From Bagarius yarrelli (lineage: Eukaryota > Chordata > Actinopteri > Siluriformes > Sisoridae), in NCBI GenBank assembly GCA_005784505.1, contig VCAZ01000147.1:286898-350897 (forward strand): a stretch of DNA of 64,000 bases, given 5' to 3'. Positions 50,857-62,050 of this stretch are shown piece after piece. The notes beneath the pieces are model-generated. The model was not told where the DNA came from, searched no databases, and saw nothing but the letters and a program-made list of their open reading frames with translations. The position numbers were made by a program, and so were the translations under genes. Positions within the stretch are counted from its first letter, which is position 1. Each line of letters opens with the position of its first letter.

Positions 50857-53190
50857 TGCAAGCTACATGCATCACTGCCTGGTTCGGGAACTGCACCGTT
50901 TCGGATCGCAAGGCCCTGCAGAGGACAGTGAGAACAGTTGAGAAGATCATCGGAGTCTCTCTTCCCTCTATAACGGACATCTACACCACATGCTGCATCC
51001 GCAAAGCTAACAGCATTGTGGACGACCCCAAACACCCCCACACTCACTCTTCACACTCACTCTTCACACTCACTCTTCACACTCCTGCCCTCTGGAAAAA
51101 GATACCGCAGCATTCGGATCCTCACAAACCCGAATGTGTAACAGTTTCTTTCCTCAAGCCATCAGGCTGCTCAACACACTGAACTGAACTACCTCAACCC
51201 ACAAATACGCACACACTCCAACATTTTTTGTTAAGCACAGTCACTTTACAATACTATAGTCACATTACAATACTATAGTCACATTACAATACTATAGTCA
51301 CTTTACAATACTATAGTCACATTACAATACTATAGTCACTTTACAATACTATAGTCACATTACAATACATATAGTCACTACATATATAGTCACTTACAAT
51401 ACTATAGTCACATTACAATACTATAGTCACATTACAATACTATAGTCACATCACATAGTACAATACTATAGTCACATTACAAATACTATAGTCACATTAC
51501 AATACACTACTATAGTCACATTATAGTCAATACTATAGTCACTTATACATAGTACATTTACAATACTATAGTCACTTTACAATACTATAGTCACTTTACA
51601 ATACTATAGTCACTTTACAATACTATAGTCCACATTACAATACTATAGTCACTTTACAACGCTATAGTCACATTTACAATACTATAGTCACGTTACTTTA
51701 CACTATTCACTATAGTCACATTACAATACTATAGTCAATTTACAATACTATAGTCACATTACAATACTATAGTCACTTTACAACGCTATATAGTCACATT
51801 ACAATACTATAGTCACTTACACTTTATCACTTTACAATACTATAGTCACTTACAATACTATAGTCACTTTACAATACTATAGTCACATTTTACAATACTA
51901 TAGTCACTTTACAATACGTACTATAGTCACATTTACAATACTATAGTCACTTACAATACTATAGTCACTTTACAGTACTATAGTCATTTACAATACTATA
52001 GTCACTTACAATACTATAGTCACTTACAATATAAGTCAATATCTATAGTCACATTACAATACTATAGTCACACATTACAATACTATAGTCACTTACAATA
52101 CATATACACTATACACTTAATAGTCACATTACAATACTTACACTACTACTATCGTCACTTACAATACTATAGTCACTTACAATACAATACACAATACTAT
52201 AGTCACTTTACAACGCAATACTATAGTCACATTACAATACTATATAGTCACTTACTCACACTTTACAATACTATAGTACTACATAGTCACATTACAATAC
52301 TATAGTCACCATTACACTACTATAGTCACTTTACAATGCTATAGTCACATTACAATACTATAGTCACTTACAATCACTTTACAATACTTAGTCTATAGTC
52401 ACTTTACAATACTTTACACTACTATAGTCACTTTACAATACTATAGTCACTTACAATACTATAGTCACTTACAATACTATAGTCACTTTACAATAATGCT
52501 ATAGTCACTTTACAGTACTATAGTCATTGACAATACTATAGTCACTTACAGTGCTATATTCACTTTACAATACTATACTCACTTTACAATGCTATAGGCA
52601 CTTTACAATACTATAGTCACTTTACAATACTATAATCACTTACACTTATACTATAGTCACTTTATAATGCTATAGTCACTTACAATACTATAGTCACTTT
52701 ATAATGCTATAGTCACTTTACAGTACTATAGTCATTTACAATACTATAGTCACTTACAATGCTATAGTCACTTTACAATACTATAGTCACTTTACAATAC
52801 TATAGTCACTTTACAATACTATAGTCACATACTTTACTTCACTTTACAATACTATTTGCACAATATTTTTGTTCATTTGCACATTCCATGTCTACCTCAT
52901 CTTACAATCTGGTTGGCGCTGTTGCGTTATGTTCTGTTCTCTGTTGTCTTTTTGCACTGTCTTTGTAATGTTTGTATTGTTTATTGCACTGTCTGTTTCT
53001 GCACTGTCTGCACCAGGTTGCACACATGCACTTTATGTCTATCCTGTTTAGTGGCTCTTTGTTGTTTTGTGGAATTCTATGTTTTTGTGTAGCACCAGGG
53101 GGTTCCTGGAGAAACGTTATTTCGTCTCACTGTGTACTGCATTCGCCTACATAAGGTTGAAATGACAATAAAGCTCCTTGAACCTGAATG
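50857..53190 (+). mobile_element. LINE 3' region carrying an internal minisatellite
   Basis: The 5' part codes the ORF2 C-terminus (ITAWFGNCTVSDRKALQRTV, RTVEKIIGVSLPSITDIYTT, CCIRKANSIVDDPKHP). It is then disturbed by a 14-bp-type tandem duplication (TCTTCACACTCAC). Near 53060..53190 is the 3' UTR end (GAAACGTTATTTCGTCTCACTG, AATGACAATAAAGCTCCTTGAACC). Between them the 3' UTR has grown into the array at 51232..52850. Confidence 0.8.
51232..52850. repeat. 19-bp minisatellite (CACTTTACAATACTATAGT) in a LINE 3' UTR
   Basis: About 80 units of CACTTTACAATACTATAGT with TTTA/ATTA/TTA variants. The edges are regular; the interior has many partial units. Confidence 0.95.
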
Positions 53191-53204
53191 TACAAAACCA
53201 ATGA

Positions 53205-53312
53205 AATGCAATTCCTGAATTTAAAAAAACACACTACCGAATTTTAATTTATGAGTGTTGGTGTTAATTCAGTAGTGTGTTTTTTATTCAGGACTTTATG
53301 GGGTTAATATAT
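53205..53312. repeat. Short inverted repeat, MITE-like
   Basis: TCCTGAATTTAAAAAAACACACTAC (53213..) is an inverted copy of GTAGTGTGTTTTTTATTCAGGA (about 53273..53295), followed by TTTATGGGGTTAA. Confidence 0.65.
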
Positions 53313-54215
53313 CATCATTGACAATAATAATAATAATAATACTAGTTCTTGATATGGTATAAGAACCTTCCATGTTACATTTAATTACATTTTCACTTCT
53401 GTACCCCTGCCCACTCCAACCAGAAGTCAAGCGCAGTTACTTTATTTTAATTTACAAAATAATTAAACATTAATTTTATCATTTCCCTTTTTTAATATGG
53501 TTACTGGGTTTAGTTTATAAAGATTTAGTTATACATAAATATTTCATTATTATTAATTCATAATTTTGTGTGTGTGTGTGTGTATGTGGTTGTGTGTGTT
53601 AACCCATTACTAAAGCCACAATGTTTATCATATCAAAGCCTTGGTGAACACTGCTTACCAATAATGCCATAGTGCGTCCCCACTCGGTCTCGGCTCGGGG
53701 ATTAAACCCCTCATAAACAGCATTATGCATTTCTCTTCTTCTGCTTTTTGCCTCCCATGATCCTCTTAGAGGTAGGAATCACAGCGGCGTCCTGCCGACC
53801 CCCCACCGACCCACCACGATCTCTTTAGCTATGAACATAAAGAATTCAGCGAAAGCAGACTGTTTCCCCTGAAAGTCATTTGGAGAAAACACACGCCGTC
53901 TGTTGTGGGGAGGTTTTGAAGCCCCGGGCGGTGAATACGAGAAGCTGCGGATTATTCTAATGTTATTGCTTTTTCAGTCAGCGTGGAACTTATTCTGTTT
54001 AACAGATTAAAGAACCTCATAGTAGCAAGCAATGGTGGTTATCACAGATAAACATCAAGGACATTATCAATGGGGTGAGGAGCAACAGGGGAGTCTGTGT
54101 GTGCGCAAGCTTACAAAAATATGCATTTTACTGCGACAAAACAGCTGCATTATGTATTAAATGGTGTGAAATTTATTCATCGAATAAAGACTGCTGAGAC
54201 CAAATATTTATTGAG
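53313..54215. other. No gene seen; (GT)n at 53566..53603
   Basis: AT-rich then mixed sequence. Nothing was recognised apart from the GT tract. Confidence 0.45.
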
Positions 54216-54366
54216 TGACGTACATTTATCTCTTTCATACAACTCAGCAATTAGGTGGTTAAGGGCCTTGCTTAGGGGCCCAGGGGTGGTAACTTGGTGG
54301 TGCTGGGAATCGAACCCTGATCTTTTAATTAGCAGTCCGACACCACTATTGGTCAGAGAAGCTGCA
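54216..54366 (-). mobile_element. V-SINE-type SINE
   Basis: Minus-strand core AAGGGCCTTGCTTAGGGGCCC and B-box-like GGGAATCGAACCC; the outer head is decayed. Confidence 0.78.
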
Positions 54367-54479
54367 GCTTTGACAGGCAATTATTATATAACTACATTTA
54401 ATCAATCTATTAAAAGCAGTCCAAGTCCCTAACCACTGATCTGATGACCTCCTGATCATTAAAAAGCTATGTTCTCTAT

Positions 54480-54745
54480 AGCACTGTATGTACTACTTCA
54501 CATTGTCACATGACATACATCATCACACAAACACAAAAACTAACAACGCTACTTTCCGCCATTTTGAAATACGATCAGTCGTCTCTCCAAGGGGATCATG
54601 GGATAGCAAAGTGTATGCACCATCGTGTGAAATCTGAGTGAGATTACTAGTAGATTACTGTACTAAAGAATCAGGTCATACTACTCGCCCCACATACAGT
54701 TTATCACATACTATATAGCATGAAATTATGCGATTTTGGACGCAG
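54480..54745. repeat. Probable old MITE/dispersed repeat
   Basis: GCCATTTTGAAATACGATCAGTCGTC, TACTACTCGCCCCACATACAG and the end ATGCGATTTTGGACGCAGC resemble a frequent fish non-autonomous DNA element; part also matches 9640..9820. Confidence 0.4.
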
Positions 54746-54773
54746 CAGTGGACAATTGTAATGATTCCCATCT

Positions 54774-55115
54774 CCCAGCACCAGAGGGCGCCATCACCGG
54801 AATACTAGACCCACTGTTTTTTTCCAGGCTACTTCCTGTTTGGCTAAACTACATAAGCTAGCATTAGAGACTCTGTCTTTGCGAAGTATTGTTTGCTTTA
54901 GCGACTTACTAAGCGTTGATATTCCATTGTTCGTGTTTATGTTTATGTTTATGTTTTCCGATCTTTCGGTTTTTGCTTTTCGTCTTACGTTTTGGGTTTG
55001 TTTGCCTGGATTGTTTGGATTATTGTGTACAGACCTTGCTTACTCTCTGACTACGCTTTAGGACTGTCCTTTTTTTCTTAATAAAGCTAACATGGATTCT
55101 ACTCTGTCGTCTTCT
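54774..55115 (+). repeat. LTR-like dispersed repeat
   Basis: CACCAGAGGGCGCCATCACC, CTACTTCCTGTTTGGC, a T-rich stretch, CTCTGACTACGCTTTAGGAC and CTTAATAAAGCTAACATGG follow the layout of a fish LTR/retroelement 3' end with a poly(A) signal (AATAAA). The family is not named. Confidence 0.4.
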
Positions 55116-55273
55116 TCACAACGATGCACAAAATCTATAATTAAAATTAATTTTATTTTTGTCTTTATTTGTCAAATAAACTCTACAACTTTAGACATTT
55201 GTCTCTTCGCATATCCCCTCTTAAAAGTTAGGGGTAGAGCACAGGGTCAGATATGATACAGCGCCCCTGGAGC

Positions 55274-55399
55274 AGGAAGGGTTAGGGGTCTTGCTTAAGG
55301 ACCCAGCAGTGGGTGACTGGTGGTGATCGGGCTTGAACCCTGGTCTTTCTGGTCTTCCGATCAACAATTCAGCGCCTTAACCATTTAAAAACCACTGCT
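55274..55399 (-). mobile_element. V-SINE-type SINE fragment
   Basis: Minus-strand core GGGGTCTTGCTTAAGGACCCAGCAGTGG and head CTTCCGATCAACAATTCAGC. Confidence 0.75.
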
Positions 55400-55868
55400 G
55401 TATCGTTTGCTACACTTTCTTTTATAAGGGTAAAAGTCTTCAAGTAGTTTCTGCAGTCACGTGACAAAATACGTGGAAAAAACTACGTTAATTTTGAAAT
55501 GATTTTTATTTCCAAAGAAGGAGAAATACTGAAAAGTAAAAACCAGAAGGTGATTGGTTTCCTGGACATCCACAACATTATACGATATTATAGACTGAAA
55601 GGATGTTATCTAATTAATAAAATATGGTTGTGATTGAAGAGAAAAGCCTTTAGAGGAAAATCGTTTAAGTTTGTCCGGCGCACACAATAAATCTCTATAA
55701 GTCGTCTTTGCCTGTCTTCTGTTTGACCCTTTTGGACGGATTTGATTTTACTGGTTATTACGTAGCGTGTCAACTCAAAATACGGCATGTGTGGACATCT
55801 GTTCGCACCGGGGTATTTATTTGTATCTGTCTGCATATCTCTCTTTTTCTCTCTCAGCATCCTGTAGC

Positions 55869-55909
<41 letters not shown>

Positions 55910-56212
55910 GGACAAAGCCAAGCCTGTTTCTTGACTGTCTGCACGCTGTGTAGTGTTTCTCCCAGTGCTAAAATCATAACTGTGTTTGCACAGCATTAAT
56001 TTAGAGAAGATCTAAATGTTCTACATGATGTATTAATTTCTTTTTTTGTGTGCTAAAAATTTTATTAAATCCTTCTGCACCAGGAATAACCAACCACTAC
56101 CACGTCTTTCGCACACAGACCAGTAAAAGGATAAAGAGGAGACACGACCCTGAAAAAGGAAATGATGGAAATGTAACTAATTATCATATCTCTGGATTAT
56201 CATCATCATTAC
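55400..56212. other. No gene seen; (GA)n and poly(G)
   Basis: (GA)n at 55871..55899 runs into a 12-base G run. The remainder is unassigned. Confidence 0.5.
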
Positions 56213-56500
56213 AGTTACAGCATTAATCAGATGCTCGAGTCCAGAGCGGCGAACAAAAGTGCTTTGAGACACATCATTGAACATCTGGTACAATAGTTCA
56301 CAAATCAAAGTGTAGCAACCATAAAAACTGTTGAAAGACCAGCATGGATTTTTTTTTTGATGTCGGGAGCAGGTATTTAAGAAAGGGGTGGGTTTTCAAT
56401 TGTCTCTTGAAGACAGTCAGTGACTCTGCTGTGCTGACATTAATGGAAAGTTCATTCCACCATCTAGGTGCCAGAACAGAGTACAAGTCGAGCAGTAATA
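56213..56500 (+). repeat. Dispersed repeat, copy 2 (pair with 9828..10160)
   Basis: Shares AAAGTGCTTTGAG, TCTCTTGAAGACAGTCAGTGAC and ATTAATGGAAAGTTCATTCC with the first copy, in the same orientation and order. Confidence 0.65.
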
Positions 56501-56511
56501 AAGAAGTGATG

Positions 56512-56674
56512 GACTTGGACTACCAATCTGAAGGATGTGGGTTTGATTCCCAGCTCCCCCAATCTACCACTGCTGGTCCCCTGAACAAGGCCCTTAACCC
56601 CTAATTGCTCAGTTGTATAAAGAGATAAATGTAAGTCGCTCTGGATGAGGACGTCTACCAAATGCTGTAAATGA
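56512..56674 (+). mobile_element. V-SINE-type SINE
   Basis: Head GGACTACCAATCTGAAGG, B-box-like GGGTTTGATTCCC, core CCCCTGAACAAGGCCCTTAACC, tail GTAAGTCGCTCTGGATGAGG. It directly follows the dispersed repeat. Confidence 0.86.
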
Positions 56675-56697
56675 AGAACTGTAGGTTGGTGTAACTC

Positions 56698-56890
56698 ATT
56701 ACATTTACATTTACAGTATTTGGCAGATGCCCTTATCCAGAGTGACTTACAATATTCCTTGTTATACAACTGAGCAATTGGGGGTTAAAGGCCTTGCTCA
56801 GGGGTCCAACAGTGGTGGCTTGCCAGAGCTGGGAATCGAACCCACAACTTTCGGGTTGGTAATCCAACACCTTAACCATGAGCCACCACT
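56698..56890 (-). mobile_element. V-SINE-type SINE, full length, inverted to its neighbour
   Basis: Complete minus-strand copy 24 bp from the preceding plus-strand copy, so the two form a tail-to-tail pair. Confidence 0.9.
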
Positions 56891-58155
56891 TTCCCCATTA
56901 CTGGTGACTTTAAGTAAAGCTAAAGTAAGCATCATAGGTTATAAGATATTATTTTCGGCTGTACTGCAGTGGTTTTTTGTATTCGCTGACTATCAAGACA
57001 AGATTTTTTTGGGCCCCATATTTGTTCTGCTTGCTTTCTCACGAACCTTTAAATCTCTGCTGTAACCAGAAAACTGTAGATTGAACACAAAAGTGTTTGG
57101 GAAACCGTTTTAAGCAGCCTAAACCGAAGATTTTCTACATAAACATTGTATTTTCTTGGTTTCATTTCATTGCTGGGCCGTGATTTATTCTGGCCATGAG
57201 GGTAGACATCTCAGATAACTTCATCTGGTTCTTTTAATTAGGTTCACACATGTGGTCGAGGAGCCAAATTAACTCATTCGTAACGAGAATTAACAATTAT
57301 CAGTCAAGCCAAGTATTTCCAATGGGGCTTCGGTTGATTTGCTTGCTTCCTGCTTGATTCTTAGCCTGATCTCTAAATTCTTCGATTAATTCCAGCCAGA
57401 CTACATACATAGTTTTTCATTACTATGATAGGCAAAGAAAAGCTTTGGGTTATTTTAAAAGCAGTTTTTAAAAATATACTTGACCTCCTTCTTATTACTG
57501 TCACAAGAATTTGCTTCCTGAACCTCACACTCTTTGCACTCTCTAACTAATAGGAACCTTACAAACTTCTTCCCAAGAAGAGTAGCACAGAGAATGCACT
57601 GAAACACTTCTGCCCCCCCCCCCCCCCCAAAAAAAAAACCCGTGAATACACCCAAAAAGCACAAGTCTCTTCCAGGAAAAAAAAAGCAAAGGTAATTTTC
57701 TGCCTCTTTACGCTGATTCCAAACACGTGTCTACAGTTCATTCCGTAATCCACCGTGCAACCCTGCAAACGAAAACATACTTTGGTCTTCTCTCTTTTTC
57801 CACATTTTGGTAGCAGTTCTGCCAGGAGCCATGTTGTGTTTTGGCCCATATGCATGCCATAGTTCTGCATGTGTCGGGATTTAGACATACAGGGCAGGGA
57901 TACTGATGTTTAAACACAGTGTAAATGAATTTATGCATCCTGGTCATGTACTGTTGAAAGACCTACTTAAACCTGGAAACTTTTTCTTGATATTCCTTTC
58001 ATACAAAATTGGCAAATTATCATGTAATTGAGTCAGACATTCCATCCAGGGTGTATTCACACCTCGAGCCCAGTTATCTTGGGAAAGGTACCAAAGTCAC
58101 CACACCCTAAACGGAATAAAATTCTAGCTGAAGATGAATGAATAAATAATTGATG
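56891..58155. other. No gene seen; poly(C)/poly(A) at 57613..57638
   Basis: Mixed sequence. A run of 16 C followed by 10 A stands out. Open frames of about 110 codons here are unassigned. Confidence 0.45.
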
Positions 58156-58163
58156 TGCTTGAT

Positions 58164-58365
58164 TAGGGGTGGGCAATCTTAGTCCTGGAGGGTCGGGGTG
58201 TCCTGCAGAGTTTAGCTAATTAGTTTACACTAATCAAACACACCTGAACCAACTAATCAAGATCTTGCTGGGTAAACTTGAAACTTACAGGTAAGTGTGT
58301 GGAGGCAAGTTGGAGCTAAACTCTGCAGGACACCAACCCTCCAGGTCCGAGATTGCCCACCCCTG
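58164..58365. mobile_element. hAT-like MITE with 8-bp target duplication
   Basis: A 202-bp element. The left end AGGGGTGGGCAATCTTAGTCC and right end mirror (GATTGCCCACCCCTG) are long inverted repeats that continue through CTGCAGAGTTTAGCT. It is flanked by TGCTTGAT and TGCTAGAT, an 8-bp duplication with one mismatch, as expected for hAT. Confidence 0.85.
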
Positions 58366-58383
58366 TGCTAGATAGATGTACAA

Positions 58384-58885
58384 TGAAACAACTATTCATA
58401 CCTCTTAAACTTTTTTTTACATTTTGTCACCTTACAACCACAAAATATTGAGATTTTATGTAATAGACACAAAGTAGCGCAAAAATGATATACGGTTTTT
58501 GAGCAAAATTTTAAGCAAATAAAAATCTGAACAGTGTATTTGTAAGTGCATTTGTATTCAGCCCCCCATGCGTCAATACTCTGTAGAGCCACCTTTTCGC
58601 TGCAATTACAGCTGCAAGTCTTTTGGAGTTTGTCTCTACCTTTGCACATATCGAGACTGAAATTTTTGCCCATTCTTCTTGGCTCAAGCTCAGCCACATT
58701 GGATGTGGAGCATCTGTGAACAGCTTGTGACGGATGCTCAATAGGATTTAGGTCTGGACTTTGACTGGTCCATTTTAACACATGAATAATCTTTGATCCA
58801 ATCCATTCCATTGTACCTCTGGCTGTATGTTTAGGATCATTGTCTTGCTGCAAAGTGACTCTCCACCCCAGTCTCAAGTCTTTTC
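58384..58885 (-). pseudogene. Tc1/mariner transposase, C-terminal relic
   Basis: Minus-strand frames give VTLQQDNDPKHTARGTMEWI and SQSPDLNPIEHP, which carry two acidic residues of the DDE/D catalytic triad. After a frameshift come LSQEEWAKIS and KRLAAVIAAKRW. The end near 58384 is the typical Tc1 terminal region (ATTTTGTCACCTTACAACCAC). The N-terminal half and the other end are missing, so it is inactive. Confidence 0.85.
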
Positions 58886-59256
58886 AAGCACTCTGTCTTA
58901 GATTGGAGATCCTCTGCCCATCTTTACTTCTGAGAGACTCTGCCTCTCTAAGACATCCCTTTATAGCTTATCATGTTACAGACCTGATGTCAGTTAAACT
59001 AATTAGTTAATTGACTAAATTATTCAAAATGTATTGCTTTATCAGCTCTTTGTCGTCCTGTGCCAACTATTTTGAGACCTGTAGCAGGTAAGCTTATTTA
59101 GTGGATAAACGTGTTAAATTTTCTCAGTTTAAACATATGTTTTGCTGTCTATGTTATATTGTAAATAAAATATCAGCTCACGTGATTTAAAAAACTTTTT
59201 ATTTTATTCAAATTCCAAAAAACGTCCTAACTTTTCAGGAATTTGGGGCTGTACGG
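58886..59256. repeat. DNA-transposon-like dispersed repeat end
   Basis: GAGAGACTCTGCCTCTCTAAGA, TTAAACATATGTTTTGCTGTC, TATTGTAAATAAAATATCAGC and a closing CAGGAATTTGGGGCTGTA resemble a frequent fish element end. The name is not certain. Confidence 0.5.
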
Positions 59257-59770
59257 GTAGCGTGAGAAGCAAGATGTATTGCTGATTTCCAGCATTAACA
59301 GAGAAACAGATTTGTAGCTCAGGGTTTGCCATTGGCTACAACAGATGCCAATCGAGATGGCTTAAAAAAAAAATAGAGATGGATTCCCCTGCTGATCCGT
59401 AAGAGCAGTTTGTTTTAACCATGTGGGCAAACCAAAGGAGCACAGAGGCTTGGAAACCACATCCTAACACACCAGGGGGTTAAAAGTCTAACAAACACAG
59501 CAGGCTGACAACTTGATTTATGACCCAGGCTTAGCGCCAGGGAAGCCTGAGTACAGAAAGTGTGAGAGAGTGTTAGACAGCCCTGATTAATGTACTGTCC
59601 GATCTGACTCACAGAAAGATGTGTTTCAGTACTGAGTCCGTTGGATGAGTTGTTTTAATAGTGTCAGGTGTGATGGCACCAGATGTTTATTCTACCGGGG
59701 AAAAAAGGTCAAGGGGCATGACAGGAGTATAATCTGTCTCTATCTTTCAATGTTATTAACACCCTCCTTT
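59257..59770. other. No gene seen
   Basis: Mixed sequence without recognised elements. Confidence 0.4.
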
Positions 59771-60022
59771 ATATCTCTGGATGCTAGTTACATCCTCGAT
59801 TGTATCTCCGGGTGTTATATAAGCACCTCCACTATATCTCTGGATATTAGTTACACCCTCCCGTGTATCTCAGGAGATTAGGTAGAACTCCCCCTGTGTC
59901 TTTAGATGTTGGTTGCATCCTCCCCTGTATCTCTGGAAGGTTAAACCCCCCCAATCTGTGGATGACAGTAACACCCAACCCTGTATCTCACTCAACCTCC
60001 CTGTATTTCTGGATGTTAGAAC
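59771..60022. repeat. Degenerate 31-bp minisatellite
   Basis: About eight units based on TATCTCTGGATGTTAGTTACA plus a CCTCCCCTG end, spaced about 31 bp. Confidence 0.8.
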
Positions 60023-60105
60023 CCTTGTTGCACTCCGGCAACCCGATTCTGGCTCGAGTCCTTTCCGGTCACACCTTTCTCTCTTTCTGCCCCCCTATTT
60101 CATCC

Positions 60106-60194
60106 CTCTGTCAAGGTTCAAGGTTCAAGGAGCTTTATTGTCATTTTAGCCATATATAGCAGATGCAGTACACAGTGAAATGAGATAACGCCCC
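60106..60194 (-). mobile_element. LINE 3' terminus with (GGTTCAA)n tail
   Basis: Reversed it matches the end of the LINE at 53100..53190 (CACTGTGTACTGCAT, AATGACAATAAAGCTCCTTGAACC) with the terminal heptamer repeated. Confidence 0.75.
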
Positions 60195-60195
60195 T

Positions 60196-60293
60196 CACCC
60201 AGAGTGACTTACATTTATCTCATATGTGGTCCTGGGAAATAACCTTATGAACTTCCAATCATCAGTGAAACACTTTAACCAGTGAGCCACTGA
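60196..60293 (-). mobile_element. V-SINE-type fragment
   Basis: Tail piece CCAGAGTGACTTACATTTATC and head piece CACTTTAACCAGTGAGCCACTG; the core is mostly lost. Confidence 0.6.
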
Positions 60294-60834
60294 CACAAGA
60301 AGGCAAGGTTTTAACCGAAAAAAACCATTTCAGACATGTTGTCTTTGAAAAATAATCAACTTTGTGGTGTAAGAATAACTCAGCCTAATTGCACCACCCA
60401 AGCATAAATTATTTTCTTAAAACAGAACAACAAGGTAGACTCCATGTCCTGGATCATCAATTACATTTGAGGTAAGTGGAAAATTTGTGTCATTTTGATG
60501 TCAATTTTGGCGAAATTTCGTCTCATGGCATTTAGTCAAAGCAAATAACCTAACGATTATATCTGCACATGTGGTTTTTCATCTCTCCGCTTCTGGCTTG
60601 GTTAGATGAGGCGCTTCAACTGTAATGTGGTTCCTATTATCATCCACGCTAATGTCATTACCCGTTTAGACAGACAGTTCTGAAAGCTAAATAAGGTAAT
60701 TTTCTTTTCTTTTCTTTAAATTCTTATTATTACCATCCAGGAAGAGAAGAATGACAGGGATGAGAAGCCACATTAATTGCCAGGTTCCTGTTGACTTTGG
60801 CTGGTGTTAAATGATGTTAAATCATGATGTAGGA
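60294..60834. other. No gene seen
   Basis: Mixed sequence without recognised elements. Confidence 0.4.
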
Positions 60835-60993
60835 AGTGGTGGCTCATGTTTAAGATTGTGGGTTCGATTTCCAGCTCCACCAAGCCACCACTGTTGGGCC
60901 TCTTAACAAGGCTCTAATTGCTCAGTTGTATAAATGGGATAACTGTATGTCGCTTTGGATAAGGGTGTCTGCCAAATGCTGCAAATGTAAATG
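60835..60993 (+). mobile_element. V-SINE-type SINE
   Basis: Head GTGGTGGCTCATG, B-box-like GGGTTCGATTTCC, shortened core, tail GTCGCTTTGGATAAGGGTGTC. Confidence 0.86.
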
Positions 60994-61567
60994 TTATATA
61001 AGGGAAAACCAGCGTCTGATGCAAGGGAGCAGCTATTTTCATCAGAACATGTGTAGATGTTTCAGATTTAAAGTAAGAACAGGCCATCTGTGTTTGGACG
61101 GCGTTGGCGTGAGGCGTTTGATTGACGACAGTTGCTGCCATGCTTGAGCGGAATTTTAGAAAACAAATATAAACCCCAGTGTGAATTTATTGACTTGTTG
61201 CTTAAGCATATCAGGATATCATGAGCTGTAAAGGACGATGGTAATGGTGAGAGGGCGAATGTGAGAGAGTCTGGTGGAGGACACCAGACTGCTTCACTTG
61301 GCGCCTGCTTTTCTGTTTGAAAGAATTTGTTTAAATAACACTACGCAGCTCCAAGCTGTTACATTTCATGAAAAAACATTTCCTCCGCAGGTGCTTTTGC
61401 GTTTGGAAAAATAAAGTTTACCTTCGAAATAGAGACGCTGTCTGTTATATTCTCTATTAACTGGGGCCTAATAGTGTGAGTATAACGTGCCATGGAGCTA
61501 GTTTTCCACAGCAGGAGCTTGAATTCCCACCCCAGAGGATTCAATCACACTCTCACACTTTTACATA
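60994..61567. other. No gene seen
   Basis: Mixed sequence without recognised elements. Confidence 0.4.
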
Positions 61568-61860
61568 TAGGCCGCATTTACACCGCATGTATCAAGTGAC
61601 CCAATTCCGATTTTTTCCTCCAATGTGACACAGATGGGTTTTGACCCTCGATCGTGTAAGCAGAAAAAAACACATGGATTCCGATATTTTCGGATCGGAT
61701 TCAGGCCTCATTCGTATGTGGTAATAAATTGGATATGAATCGGATACCTGCATCTGCCATGTAAGCAGACTGATCAGATTTCTACCTGTCAATGCGAGTT
61801 GAACGTCATTAAATAAGCAATGGTGGTGCATGACGTCAAGTCAGGTGGACACCAACAGCG
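61568..61860. repeat. Probable fish dispersed repeat (GATCGGATT words)
   Basis: Words such as CGATTTTTTCCTCCAATGTGAC, TTTTCGGATCGGATTCAGGC and ATGAATCGGATACC are typical of a frequent fish non-autonomous element. The boundaries are guessed. Confidence 0.45.
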
Positions 61861-62005
61861 ATAAATAATAACTTAGACCCACTGAGTATTTTCATATTTA
61901 TTCTGTAAATATGAAACAAATGTTCTGTAACAAATGTTCGAGACCCGGCAATCTACAATGTTATTTTTCTGTACCACGCACTGCGGCTAATCAAAAAAAA
62001 AAACA

Positions 62006-62050
<45 letters not shown>

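Noticed and set aside
58392..58877. Functional Tc1 transposase
   Set aside because: The N-terminal half is missing and the conserved parts are in different frames; called a pseudogene.
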